A DNA stretch of 5,431 bases from Bacillota bacterium (GCA_003501335.1 DNPQ01000135.1:1455-6885); one strand, 5' to 3'. Numbered from the stretch's first letter, positions 1 through 5,377 are shown. Notes: generated from the sequence alone by a model not told the origin. Translations and numbers: made by a program.

Positions 1-99
1 TTAAGATGTTCTTAAATAACTTATCGGAGTTTTTACAGGATAGTTAAGTTTTATTTAATAATATGTTTCAAACGGTTGAGTTCATTCCACCCTCAGAAG

Positions 100-160
100 A
101 AAGAAAAAAGGCTATCAGAAGCCCTTTGGGAACATATTCCAAAGCTTTCCGATAACCTTT
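100..160 (-). terminator. Rho-independent terminator of the fusion sulfur reductase gene
   Basis: Seen directly: bases 107-116 pair with 151-160 (one G-U wobble when read as minus-strand RNA), and an inner stem pairs 124-129 with 139-144. Together they form a long two-part hairpin. On the minus strand it is followed by a T-rich run (complement of about 95-109, including six A's at 104-109 on the plus strand). It lies about 55 nt past the stop codon of the minus-strand gene ending at 214, which fits a terminator for that transcript. Confidence 0.85.
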
Positions 161-213
161 AACGGCTTTAATTAGTGCAAGATTAAGATTGACTGAATCG
201 CTCCCTGGGAGGA

Positions 214-2676
214 TTAAATAAACAGGTTGACATTTCCTTGCTCGGCAGCCGCCAGGTAAGTAGCAACGCCGCCAATCTCCACGCCCTCTATCAATTCTTC
301 TTTGCGGATGCCCATTACATCCATGGACATCTGGCAGGCCACCATGCGAATACCCATCATCCGGGCTTCACCGATCAGGCTTTCCAGCGCGGCGATGTTT
401 TTCTTTTTCATCACCATCCGGATCATCTTCGGACCGATACCGGCCATATTCATTCTGGATAATCCCAACTTGGACGATCCCCGGGGCATCATCATGCCGA
501 ACATTTTACCCAGTAAGTCCTTTTGGACCTTCACCCGTTTGGGTTTCCGCAAAATATTCAATCCCCAGAAAGTGAAAAACATGGTTACTTGCCGGCCCAT
601 GGAGGCGGCTCCGGTGGCAATGATAAAACTGGCTATCGCTTTATCAAGTTCACCGCTGAAAACAACAATCGTTTTGTCTTGGGGCAAAATTCCAGTTGCA
701 GCCGGGGCTTTGACTGATGCCCCTTTGCGGATCCGGGCTGTGATTTTTCCGGGTCCCCGGTCCAGTTGAATTAAAGTATTGCCGGTCCGGGAACACCAGG
801 CCTCCACATCATTGGCAAATCCGGGATCGGAAGCGGTGATTTCTAATATTTCGCCATCGCTTAACTGTTGCATCCGGTTGTATAATTGCAGGATCGGGCC
901 TGGGCACTGTAGCCCGCAGGCATTTACTTTAACTACATTCATCGTTGAATCTTCCTCCTTGGTTCCGGTTGTTAATGGGGAACTGGCGATCTTCGGCTTG
1001 CTGGCCCCGTTTAAAAAATTTTGTTCCTGGCTCGCGATATGATAGGTTTTATAACCGCCGCTAAGGTTTTTTATTTGGGTAAAGCCGTTTTGCATAAGGA
1101 TGCGGGCTGCGATATAGGCCCTTAAGCCAACCTGGCAATTGATGATAATTTCCTTATCTCTGGGGATTTCTGTAAGGCGCCCCCTGAGTTCATCAAGGGG
1201 AATATTGACCGCTCCGGGAATGGTGCCCAGTTCGACTTCAACCGCTTCCCGAACATCCAAATAAAAACGCTGATTTTGATTTTCTGTGAATAGTTGGTCC
1301 CAGGCAATAGCGTTTACGTCCTGATTGATAATGTTTGCCGCAGCATAACCTGCAATATTTACGGGGTCTTTGGCCGATGAAAACGGCGGGGCATAGGCAA
1401 GCTCCAAATCCATCAGATCAAAGACCGTTTTTTGGAACCGGATGGCTGTCGCCAAAACATCGAGCCGTTTATCAACCCCTTCGTAACCAATGACTTGGGC
1501 GCCAAGAAGCTGGCCGCGCTCCGGTGTAAAGAGCAATTTAATGGTCAGCGGGGAGGCCCCGGGATAATAGGCGGCATGAGAATTAGGATGGGTGATGGAA
1601 CTCAAGTAATCAATCCCCCATTTTTTTAAGGCCTTTTCATTCAATCCGGTGGACCCAGCCGCCAGATTAAAAACTTTAACAATGGCAGTGCCTTGAGCGC
1701 CTTGATACTTTTCATTCCGTCCGGCTAAAATATCTGCCAGCAAACGTCCTTGACGGTTGGCAGGCCCGGCCAGCGGAAGCCAGCCCGGCTTTCCGGAAAC
1801 GATTTCTTGAATTTCCACGGCATCGCCCACGGCATAAATATTTGGATCGGAGGTTTGCATCTTTTGATTAACTTGTATGGCGCCGGTGACTCCAATTTTT
1901 AGTCCCGCTTCCGCTGCTAGTCTGGTCTCCGGCCGGACACCCACAGCCATGATCACCATGTCGGCGATAATTTTTTGGCCGCTGCTGAGGGTGACTTCAA
2001 GGGCTTTATCCCTTTCATCAATAGCCGCCAGCCCATTTCCTAAAATTAAGTTAACCCCTTTACCCCGTAATTCCTGGTGGACCATGGCCGCCATTTCATA
2101 ATCAAGATTGTTCAATACTTGCGGGACCATTTCAATGAGCGAAACTTTGATCTTTGACTCGGTAAGATTTTCGGCCATTTCCAGTCCGATAAATCCGCCG
2201 CCTACCACGACAGCGGAAGCAATTTTGTTATTCGTCAGATATTGTTTGATACGGTCTGTATCGGGTATATTGCGAAGGGTAAAAACTTTGGCTAAATCAG
2301 TCCCCGGGACTTTCGGAACAATCGGCTTGGAGCCGGGGGAGAGAACCAGTTGATCATAAGACTCGGAATAAGTACGATTCTGTTGCAAGTCCTTGATCAG
2401 CAATTCCTGTTTGGAGGTATCAATTTTCAAAACTTCATGCCGGACCCGGACATCAATGTTAAAACGCTTCTTCATGCCCTCCGGAGTTTGCACGAAAAGC
2501 TCATCACGGTCCGTAATGACGCCTCCGATGTAATAGGGCAATCCACAATTGGCGTAGGATATGGCGTCGCCTTTTTCCAATAAAATAATTTCCATTTGTT
2601 CATCCAATCGGCGTAAACGGGCGGCAGTACTGGCTCCTCCGGCAACTCCACCAACAATAACCACTTTTTTCGACAT
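214..2676 (-). CDS. Four-module CoA-disulfide/persulfide reductase: FAD/NAD oxidoreductase-rhodanese-TusA-DsrE2 fusion
   Basis: Likely reduces CoA disulfide/persulfide or polysulfide with NAD(P)H and passes sulfane sulfur between cysteine carriers in the cytoplasm. From the ATG at 2676 the protein is 820 aa. The residue numbers below count from a GTG at 2685; subtract 3 for the chosen start. Residues 7-450 are a pyridine-nucleotide disulfide oxidoreductase: FAD motif VGGVAGG, redox Cys47 in SYANCGLPYY, NAD motif VVVGGGFIG (159-167), AVGDA (285-289), and dimerisation motif YAPPFSSAKDPVN typical of CoA-disulfide reductases. Residues about 460-555 are a rhodanese with catalytic loop CQVGLR (Cys517). 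Residues 582-655 are TusA/SirA with CGLQCPGP (Cys590, Cys594). Residues about 670-823 are DsrE2-like with CQMSMDVMG (Cys784). Start choice: AAAGGAG at 2691-2685 is 8 nt before ATG 2676 and 5 nt before ATG 2679. The GTG at 2685 overlaps that site and is unlikely. The protein is much longer than two-domain CoADR-rhodanese enzymes (about 550 aa). Exact physiological substrate is uncertain. Confidence 0.93.
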   Translation of the reverse strand: MSKKVVIVGGVAGGASTAARLRRLDEQMEIILLEKGDAISYANCGLPYYIGGVITDRDELFVQTPEGMKKRFNIDVRVRHEVLKIDTSKQELLIKDLQQNRTYSESYDQLVLSPGSKPIVPKVPGTDLAKVFTLRNIPDTDRIKQYLTNNKIASAVVVGGGFIGLEMAENLTESKIKVSLIEMVPQVLNNLDYEMAAMVHQELRGKGVNLILGNGLAAIDERDKALEVTLSSGQKIIADMVIMAVGVRPETRLAAEAGLKIGVTGAIQVNQKMQTSDPNIYAVGDAVEIQEIVSGKPGWLPLAGPANRQGRLLADILAGRNEKYQGAQGTAIVKVFNLAAGSTGLNEKALKKWGIDYLSSITHPNSHAAYYPGASPLTIKLLFTPERGQLLGAQVIGYEGVDKRLDVLATAIRFQKTVFDLMDLELAYAPPFSSAKDPVNIAGYAAANIINQDVNAIAWDQLFTENQNQRFYLDVREAVEVELGTIPGAVNIPLDELRGRLTEIPRDKEIIINCQVGLRAYIAARILMQNGFTQIKNLSGGYKTYHIASQEQNFLNGASKPKIASSPLTTGTKEEDSTMNVVKVNACGLQCPGPILQLYNRMQQLSDGEILEITASDPGFANDVEAWCSRTGNTLIQLDRGPGKITARIRKGASVKAPAATGILPQDKTIVVFSGELDKAIASFIIATGAASMGRQVTMFFTFWGLNILRKPKRVKVQKDLLGKMFGMMMPRGSSKLGLSRMNMAGIGPKMIRMVMKKKNIAALESLIGEARMMGIRMVACQMSMDVMGIRKEELIEGVEIGGVATYLAAAEQGNVNLFI
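940..960 (-). promoter_or_regulatory. Internal Shine-Dalgarno and ATG at the rhodanese/TusA junction
   Basis: Inside the fusion gene the minus strand reads AAGGAGG (960-954), then 11 nt, then an in-frame ATG at 942 that begins the TusA domain (MNVVKVNACG). Initiation here would give a 242-aa TusA-DsrE2 protein ending at the same stop. The Shine-Dalgarno falls in the low-complexity linker TKEEDST. It may be an active internal start or a leftover from when TusA-DsrE2 was a separate gene. The spacing is somewhat long, so activity is unproven. Confidence 0.45.
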
Positions 2677-2684
2677 CATGACCA

Positions 2685-2691
2685 CTCCTTT
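2685..2691 (-). promoter_or_regulatory. Ribosome binding site of the fusion reductase gene
   Basis: The minus strand reads AAAGGAG. Spacing to ATG 2676 is 8 nt and to ATG 2679 is 5 nt. A GTG at 2685 uses the last G of this site and so cannot be the start. This sets the N-terminus at MSKK (or MMSKK). Confidence 0.8.
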
Positions 2692-2745
2692 TATAATTAT
2701 AAAAAATTTGTTCGATTATAATATTATTATATTTTGATATTGCAA
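2689..2745 (-). promoter_or_regulatory. Candidate promoter/operator region of the fusion reductase gene
   Basis: Very AT-rich DNA upstream of the minus-strand reductase gene. It contains two minus-strand TATAAT boxes (2731-2726 and 2720-2715), a perfect 16-bp palindrome TTTTATAATTATAAAA (2689-2704) next to the ribosome binding site, and a 10-bp palindrome ATAATATTAT (2718-2727). No good -35 element sits at 17 nt from either box; TTGCAA at 2740-2745 is 19 nt from the second. The 11-mer ATTATTATATT (2723-2733) also occurs at the arsR promoter (3156-3166). The reductase could therefore have its own co-regulated promoter, be read through from arsR, or both. Confidence 0.4.
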
Positions 2746-2791
2746 TTTAAATAGCAAAAAAAAACACAAATTATGATATAAAATATTTTTA

Positions 2792-2837
2792 ACCTGGGTC
2801 CAGTTTCATAGCCATCGAATTTACCTGGTCAACCAGG
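2792..2837. repeat. Two similar short inverted repeats downstream of arsR
   Basis: CCTGGTCAACCAGG at 2824-2837 is a perfect 6-2-6 inverted repeat. A related but weaker form, ACCTGGGTCCAG, starts at 2792. The shared ACCTGG starts are 31 bp apart, close to three helical turns. They lie between the arsR stop and the reductase start. Neither is followed by a T-tract on the minus strand directly after the stem, so they do not look like standard terminators; a protein-binding site or an RNA stem is possible. Confidence 0.35.
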
Positions 2838-2849
2838 CGCGAATGGTTG

Positions 2850-3134
2850 CTAATGAAATAAAGCGTTGACTACTTTTTGGACATCTTCATTCACAACGTG
2901 ATAAAAGACTTCTACCCCTTGACGGTCGCCTTTAATAATACCGGTATCCCGTAATTTGCTAAGATGTTGAGAGATAGTGGATTGGGGAATTTTTAAGCAG
3001 TCCTGCATTTTATTGACATTGCAGGGGCCTTGTTCGATGAGACGGCGGACGATACAGAGCCGAACCGGATGCGCTATCGCTTTTAGAATTTCTGCTTTGG
3101 AAGTTAGTATTTCAAAATCATCTGACTGTTCCAT
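2850..3134 (-). CDS. ArsR-family winged-helix transcriptional repressor
   Basis: A 94-aa DNA-binding protein, usual size for ArsR/SmtB regulators. The fold is visible: helix LKAIAHPVRLCIVRRLIEQG (17-36), the DNA-recognition helix in PQSTISQHLSKLRDTG (50-65), and the wing GDRQGVEVFYHV (69-80). It has three cysteines: Cys27, Cys38 and Cys46. Aligned by eye to the ArsR/CadC CxC metal site, those positions are Asn39 and Asn41, and the C-terminal helix lacks the SmtB/CzrA DxH...HxxH/E pattern. Arsenic or zinc sensing by the standard sites is therefore not supported. Its place upstream of a persulfide-reductase fusion suggests a thiol/persulfide sensor, by analogy with SqrR/BigR/YgaV-type ArsR proteins; that is inference. 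The ATG at 3134 is preceded by AAAGGAG with a 5-nt spacer. It probably autoregulates through the palindrome over its own -10 box. Confidence 0.93.
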   Translation of the reverse strand: MEQSDDFEILTSKAEILKAIAHPVRLCIVRRLIEQGPCNVNKMQDCLKIPQSTISQHLSKLRDTGIIKGDRQGVEVFYHVVNEDVQKVVNALFH

Positions 3135-3139
3135 GAGGT

Positions 3140-3146
3140 CTCCTTT
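3140..3146 (-). promoter_or_regulatory. Ribosome binding site of arsR-family gene
   Basis: The minus strand reads AAAGGAG, 5 nt before the ATG at 3134. It is the same motif as that used by the reductase gene and supports the chosen start. Confidence 0.8.
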
Positions 3147-3149
3147 AGA

Positions 3150-3166
3150 AATATAATTATTATATT
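3150..3166. promoter_or_regulatory. Perfect 17-bp palindrome over the arsR -10 box, candidate operator
   Basis: AATATAAT-T-ATTATATT is a perfect 8-1-8 inverted repeat. It covers the -10 box (3159-3164) and the likely transcription start of the arsR promoter. A symmetric site here fits binding by a dimeric ArsR repressor that blocks RNA polymerase. Its right half plus centre (ATTATTATATT) recurs upstream of the reductase gene at 2723-2733. AT-rich DNA makes chance palindromes more likely, so this remains a candidate. Confidence 0.5.
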
Positions 3167-3187
3167 ACAATAATACGATAGATTCAA
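3159..3187 (-). promoter_or_regulatory. Sigma-A-type promoter of the arsR-family gene
   Basis: On the minus strand: -35 TTGAAT (3187-3182), a 17-nt spacer, and -10 TATAAT (3164-3159). The -10 matches the consensus exactly and the -35 matches four of six. The predicted start near 3152 leaves a leader of about 18 nt that carries the ribosome binding site. This is the best promoter in the window. Confidence 0.8.
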
Positions 3188-3218
3188 GAATGTTGTTTTT
3201 ACTTTTATAGCTTTTAAT

Positions 3219-3248
3219 TTGCCAAACTATAATTGTTCCAGGTATAAT
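3219..3248 (+). promoter_or_regulatory. Sigma-A-type promoter of the CDF exporter gene
   Basis: On the plus strand: -35 TTGCCA (3219-3224, five of six to consensus), an 18-nt spacer, and -10 TATAAT (3243-3248). Predicted start is near 3255. Two more TATAAT boxes lie 15 bp to each side (3228 and 3258) but have poorer -35 partners. The promoter is divergent from and close to the arsR promoter, so one bound repressor could affect both. Confidence 0.6.
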
Positions 3249-3263
3249 TGTAATCAATATAAT
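3228..3263 (+). repeat. TATAAT repeats at exact 15-bp spacing in the exporter promoter
   Basis: TATAAT occurs at 3228, 3243 and 3258, each 15 bp apart. The first two copies extend to an identical nine bases, TATAATTGT. The series overlaps the -10 region of the exporter promoter. It could be alternative -10 boxes or a direct-repeat binding site; AT-richness allows a chance origin. Confidence 0.45.
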
Positions 3264-3289
3264 ATCTTAGATTAAATGGGGGATTGAAC

Positions 3290-4213
3290 TTGGAACACGA
3301 TCACCATGAAAGCCATCATCACCATCCAGTGGATATTCAGGATAAAAATCTGGTAATTACGGTTATTTTAAATTTCATTATCGCCGTTGCTGAAATATTG
3401 GGGGGTGTTTTTGCCCGGAGCCTCTCGCTGATTTCGGATGCGCTTCACAATTTAAGCGACGGGTTGGCTTTAATTATCAGTTTGTTGGCAATTAAAATTG
3501 CCGGCAGGGCCAATGATCAAAGAAAGACCTATGGCTATAAACGGGCTTCAATTTTGGCGGCATTTATTAACTCCGCCGTTTTAATGGCAATTTCGTTGTT
3601 TTTATTCAAAGAAGCCTACCATAAGTTTTTGGCTCACCAAGCGATTAACGGGAAAATTGTGATTGGGGTGGCTTTGATTGGCCTGGTTGCCAATTTTTTA
3701 GGCGTTTGGTTATTAAAACGGGGAGCGCGGAGCAACTTAAATTTAAAAGCCGCCTACTTTCACCTTTTTTCGGATGCTTTATCATCCATTGCGGTTGTTT
3801 TGGGCGGTTTGTCCATGGTTTTGTTCAAGGTTTATTGGATTGATCCGATTTTAACGGTCCTGATCAGCATTTATGTCTTGAAAGAAAGTTATGAAATTTT
3901 GCGACAGGCGGTCAATGTATTGATGCAGGGAGTGCCGCCCCATCTTAACCTGGAGGAAGTCGTGGCTGCAATCACCGGAGGATTTGATGTCAAACAGGTT
4001 CATCATGTTCATGTTTGGAATCTGGATGAAACCCACATTCATTTTGAAGCGCATTTAAAGGTTCAGGATATGCGAGTGAGCGAAGCCGAAGTGTTAGGAG
4101 TGAAAATCGAAAAAGTCCTGAAAGAAAAATTCGGTATTACCCATGTCACATTGCAATTTGAATCCTTGGGCTGTGCCGAAAATGGAGTTATTAACGAAAA
4201 ATGTTGTTGCTAA
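3290..4213 (+). CDS. CDF-family cation efflux protein (zinc-type, CzcD/ZitB-like)
   Basis: A cytoplasmic-membrane antiporter that probably exports Zn2+ (possibly also Cd2+ or Co2+) in exchange for protons. From the TTG at 3290 it is 307 aa, typical for the family; residues below count from TTG 3284, so subtract 2. About six membrane segments run from 23 to 200. The two metal-binding motifs are HxxxD: His55/Asp59 in SDALHNLSDG and His160/Asp164 in HLFSDALSS, the pattern of zinc-transporting CDFs. The N-terminus is His-rich (HDHHESHHHH). Residues 215-295 form the cytoplasmic domain with VHHVHVWNLDETHIHFEAHL. The tail ends in three cysteines (307-309), which could add a metal or thiol site. Start choice: GGGGG at 3278-3282 is 7 nt from TTG 3290 but only 1 nt from TTG 3284. 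It is divergent from arsR and convergent with the deacetylase. Metal specificity cannot be fixed from sequence alone. Confidence 0.93.
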   Translation: MEHDHHESHHHHPVDIQDKNLVITVILNFIIAVAEILGGVFARSLSLISDALHNLSDGLALIISLLAIKIAGRANDQRKTYGYKRASILAAFINSAVLMAISLFLFKEAYHKFLAHQAINGKIVIGVALIGLVANFLGVWLLKRGARSNLNLKAAYFHLFSDALSSIAVVLGGLSMVLFKVYWIDPILTVLISIYVLKESYEILRQAVNVLMQGVPPHLNLEEVVAAITGGFDVKQVHHVHVWNLDETHIHFEAHLKVQDMRVSEAEVLGVKIEKVLKEKFGITHVTLQFESLGCAENGVINEKCCC

Positions 4214-4220
4214 ATTGAAA

Positions 4221-4246
4221 CAAACCGGTCCTCAGGGACCGGTTTG
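4221..4246 (-). terminator. Shared terminator hairpin between convergent exporter and deacetylase genes
   Basis: A perfect 11-bp stem (4221-4231 with 4236-4246) encloses the loop TCAG. On the minus strand it is followed by a T-rich run, TTTCAATTT, fitting a terminator for the deacetylase. On the plus strand it starts 8 nt after the exporter stop but is followed by CGCAATTT, a weak tract, so plus-strand termination is less certain. The deacetylase stop codon (TGA, 4234-4232) sits in the loop and its last four codons form the 5' arm. Confidence 0.75.
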
Positions 4247-5341
4247 CGCAATTTCACTGCCATCGGGGTTACGATAATCAAAGCCCCAGGAACTCATGTA
4301 GAAATTCATTTGAGCATCATAGGCGGAAAGAATAATCATATAGAAACCGGGTCTGATCCCAAGGGGCATGGTGTATGAGATCATTCCCTGACTATCGGGA
4401 GTTACGACTTGTTTGGAGCGCCGGATGACCATGGTGATCTTTTTGAGATTGGGATTAAGAACCTTAAATTTAATTTCGACCGGAGATTGGGTAAAGATTT
4501 GTCCATCCTGCGGTCTTACGATATCGATGGCTAGCGGCCTGGAATTGATATAACGATCGAAATCATTTAAATGAAGCTCGTTGGAAATTACTTTTCTGTT
4601 GATACTCAGAGGATTGGTACTCGGAGCATTGGGCCCCCAATTGGTGGTATAGATATCTTGATAACCGGCCTCAACGGCTTTCTTTTCAACGACAGTGTTA
4701 TACCAGCCATAGGAATAGGCCACTGCATTGACTTTAATATTTAATTTTTGCTCCAGGATATCCTTGGACTCTTTGAATTCATGATCCAGCCACGCTAAAT
4801 ACCTGGGATTATCGAGTGTGGTTCTGGTTTCGGTGAGAAATGGGTGGGACAAAGTATGAGATTCGATATCCATGCCATTTTGAATCATCTCGGTAAGTTC
4901 ATTCCAGGTGATTAGGTAAGGACTATTGGGCTTTTTCGATACTGCATTGGGGTAAACAAAGAAGGTAGCTTTAAAACCATATTTTTCGAGTAAAGGGAAT
5001 ACATTTTTATAATGGCTTTTATTACCATCGTCGAAAGAAAGAATAATCGGCTTCTTTGGAAATAATTCAGGGTGTTTTTGAAAAACTACAAATTGAGCGG
5101 CGGTGATGGGATGAAACCCTTCCTGTTTAAATAATTTGAAGTGCTCTTCGAGCATCGCCGGAGTTAAATCATAGGGACTGTATGTTTTGGAAATGATTCG
5201 ATGATAACATAATGCGGGGACGGAGATATCGGAAGATGTTTTGGGATTGACGGTTCCCACACTTTCAGCATATAGGGTGGCGCAAATGGTGGTGACGAAT
5301 AATAAAAGAATCAGACTTGTTTTTAAATAAGCGGACTTCAT
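4232..5341 (-). CDS. Secreted CE4-family polysaccharide deacetylase with C-terminal beta-sandwich-like domain
   Basis: A metal-dependent deacetylase predicted to act outside the cell on N-acetylated glycans such as peptidoglycan or poly-N-acetylglucosamine. From the ATG at 5341 it is 369 aa (numbering from that Met). Residues 1-25 are a signal peptide with a basic start and hydrophobic core, likely cut after TLYA; there is no proper lipobox. The NodB-type domain follows: PALCYHRI (42-49), as in IcaB/PgaB-like enzymes, SFDDG (102-106) with catalytic-base and metal Asp104/Asp105, and HTLSH (162-166) with metal ligands His162/His166. Motif 3 reads AYSYGWYN (208-215), with Ser where Pro is usual. 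Residues about 270-358 look like an Ig-like beta domain (IVRPQDGQIF...VEIKFKV...YMIILSAYD). Start choice: AGAGAGGA (5359-5352) lies 10 nt before this ATG, whereas an in-frame TTG at 5374 lacks a site and would bury the signal peptide. Substrate is unknown. Confidence 0.92.
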   Translation of the reverse strand: MKSAYLKTSLILLLFVTTICATLYAESVGTVNPKTSSDISVPALCYHRIISKTYSPYDLTPAMLEEHFKLFKQEGFHPITAAQFVVFQKHPELFPKKPIILSFDDGNKSHYKNVFPLLEKYGFKATFFVYPNAVSKKPNSPYLITWNELTEMIQNGMDIESHTLSHPFLTETRTTLDNPRYLAWLDHEFKESKDILEQKLNIKVNAVAYSYGWYNTVVEKKAVEAGYQDIYTTNWGPNAPSTNPLSINRKVISNELHLNDFDRYINSRPLAIDIVRPQDGQIFTQSPVEIKFKVLNPNLKKITMVIRRSKQVVTPDSQGMISYTMPLGIRPGFYMIILSAYDAQMNFYMSSWGFDYRNPDGSEIAQTGP

Positions 5342-5351
5342 AATTTGTTTT

Positions 5352-5359
5352 TCCTCTCT
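5352..5359 (-). promoter_or_regulatory. Ribosome binding site of the deacetylase gene
   Basis: The minus strand reads AGAGAGGA, 10 nt before the ATG at 5341. It decides the start in favour of the ATG, which places the signal peptide at the N-terminus, over the upstream TTG at 5374. Confidence 0.65.
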
Positions 5360-5362
5360 GTC

Positions 5363-5377
5363 AAGTTGCGGCAACTT
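5363..5377. promoter_or_regulatory. Perfect 7-1-7 inverted repeat upstream of the deacetylase gene
   Basis: AAGTTGC-G-GCAACTT is a perfect inverted repeat 22 bp upstream of the deacetylase ATG, just before its ribosome binding site. It could be an operator or a short 5' leader hairpin. No convincing promoter was found in the remaining 54 bases to the window edge, so its position relative to a transcription start is unknown. Confidence 0.45.

Noticed and set aside
1..15. Small inverted repeat TTAAGA-TGT-TCTTAA at the window edge
   Set aside because: Short, AT-rich and cut off from any visible gene or promoter; chance is the simplest explanation.
201..211. Short inverted repeat CTCCC-T-GGGAG just past the reductase stop
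   Set aside because: The loop is only one base (three if the inner pair is opened) and no T-tract follows on either strand. The hairpin at 100-160 is a far better terminator.
302..769. A 155-codon plus-strand open frame opposite the 3' part of the fusion reductase gene
   Set aside because: It lies wholly within a strongly supported minus-strand gene, its translation is low-complexity without a recognisable domain, and no ribosome binding site was found.
2680..2685. GTG at 2685 as start of the fusion reductase
   Set aside because: Its first base is the last G of the AAAGGAG ribosome binding site; the ATG codons at 2679 and 2676 are correctly spaced.
2756..2764. Run of nine A's read as a T-tract for an arsR terminator on the minus strand
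   Set aside because: No stable GC-containing stem lies directly upstream of the T run; the nearest repeats are about 30 nt or more away.
3276..3287. Tiny leader frame ATG-GGG-GAT-TGA overlapping the exporter start region
   Set aside because: Only three codons, no ribosome binding site of its own, and its bases double as the Shine-Dalgarno of the exporter gene.
5342..5374. TTG at 5374 as start of the deacetylase
   Set aside because: No ribosome binding site precedes it, it lies within the palindrome 5363-5377, and it would put 11 charged or polar residues before a clean signal peptide that begins at the ATG 5341.
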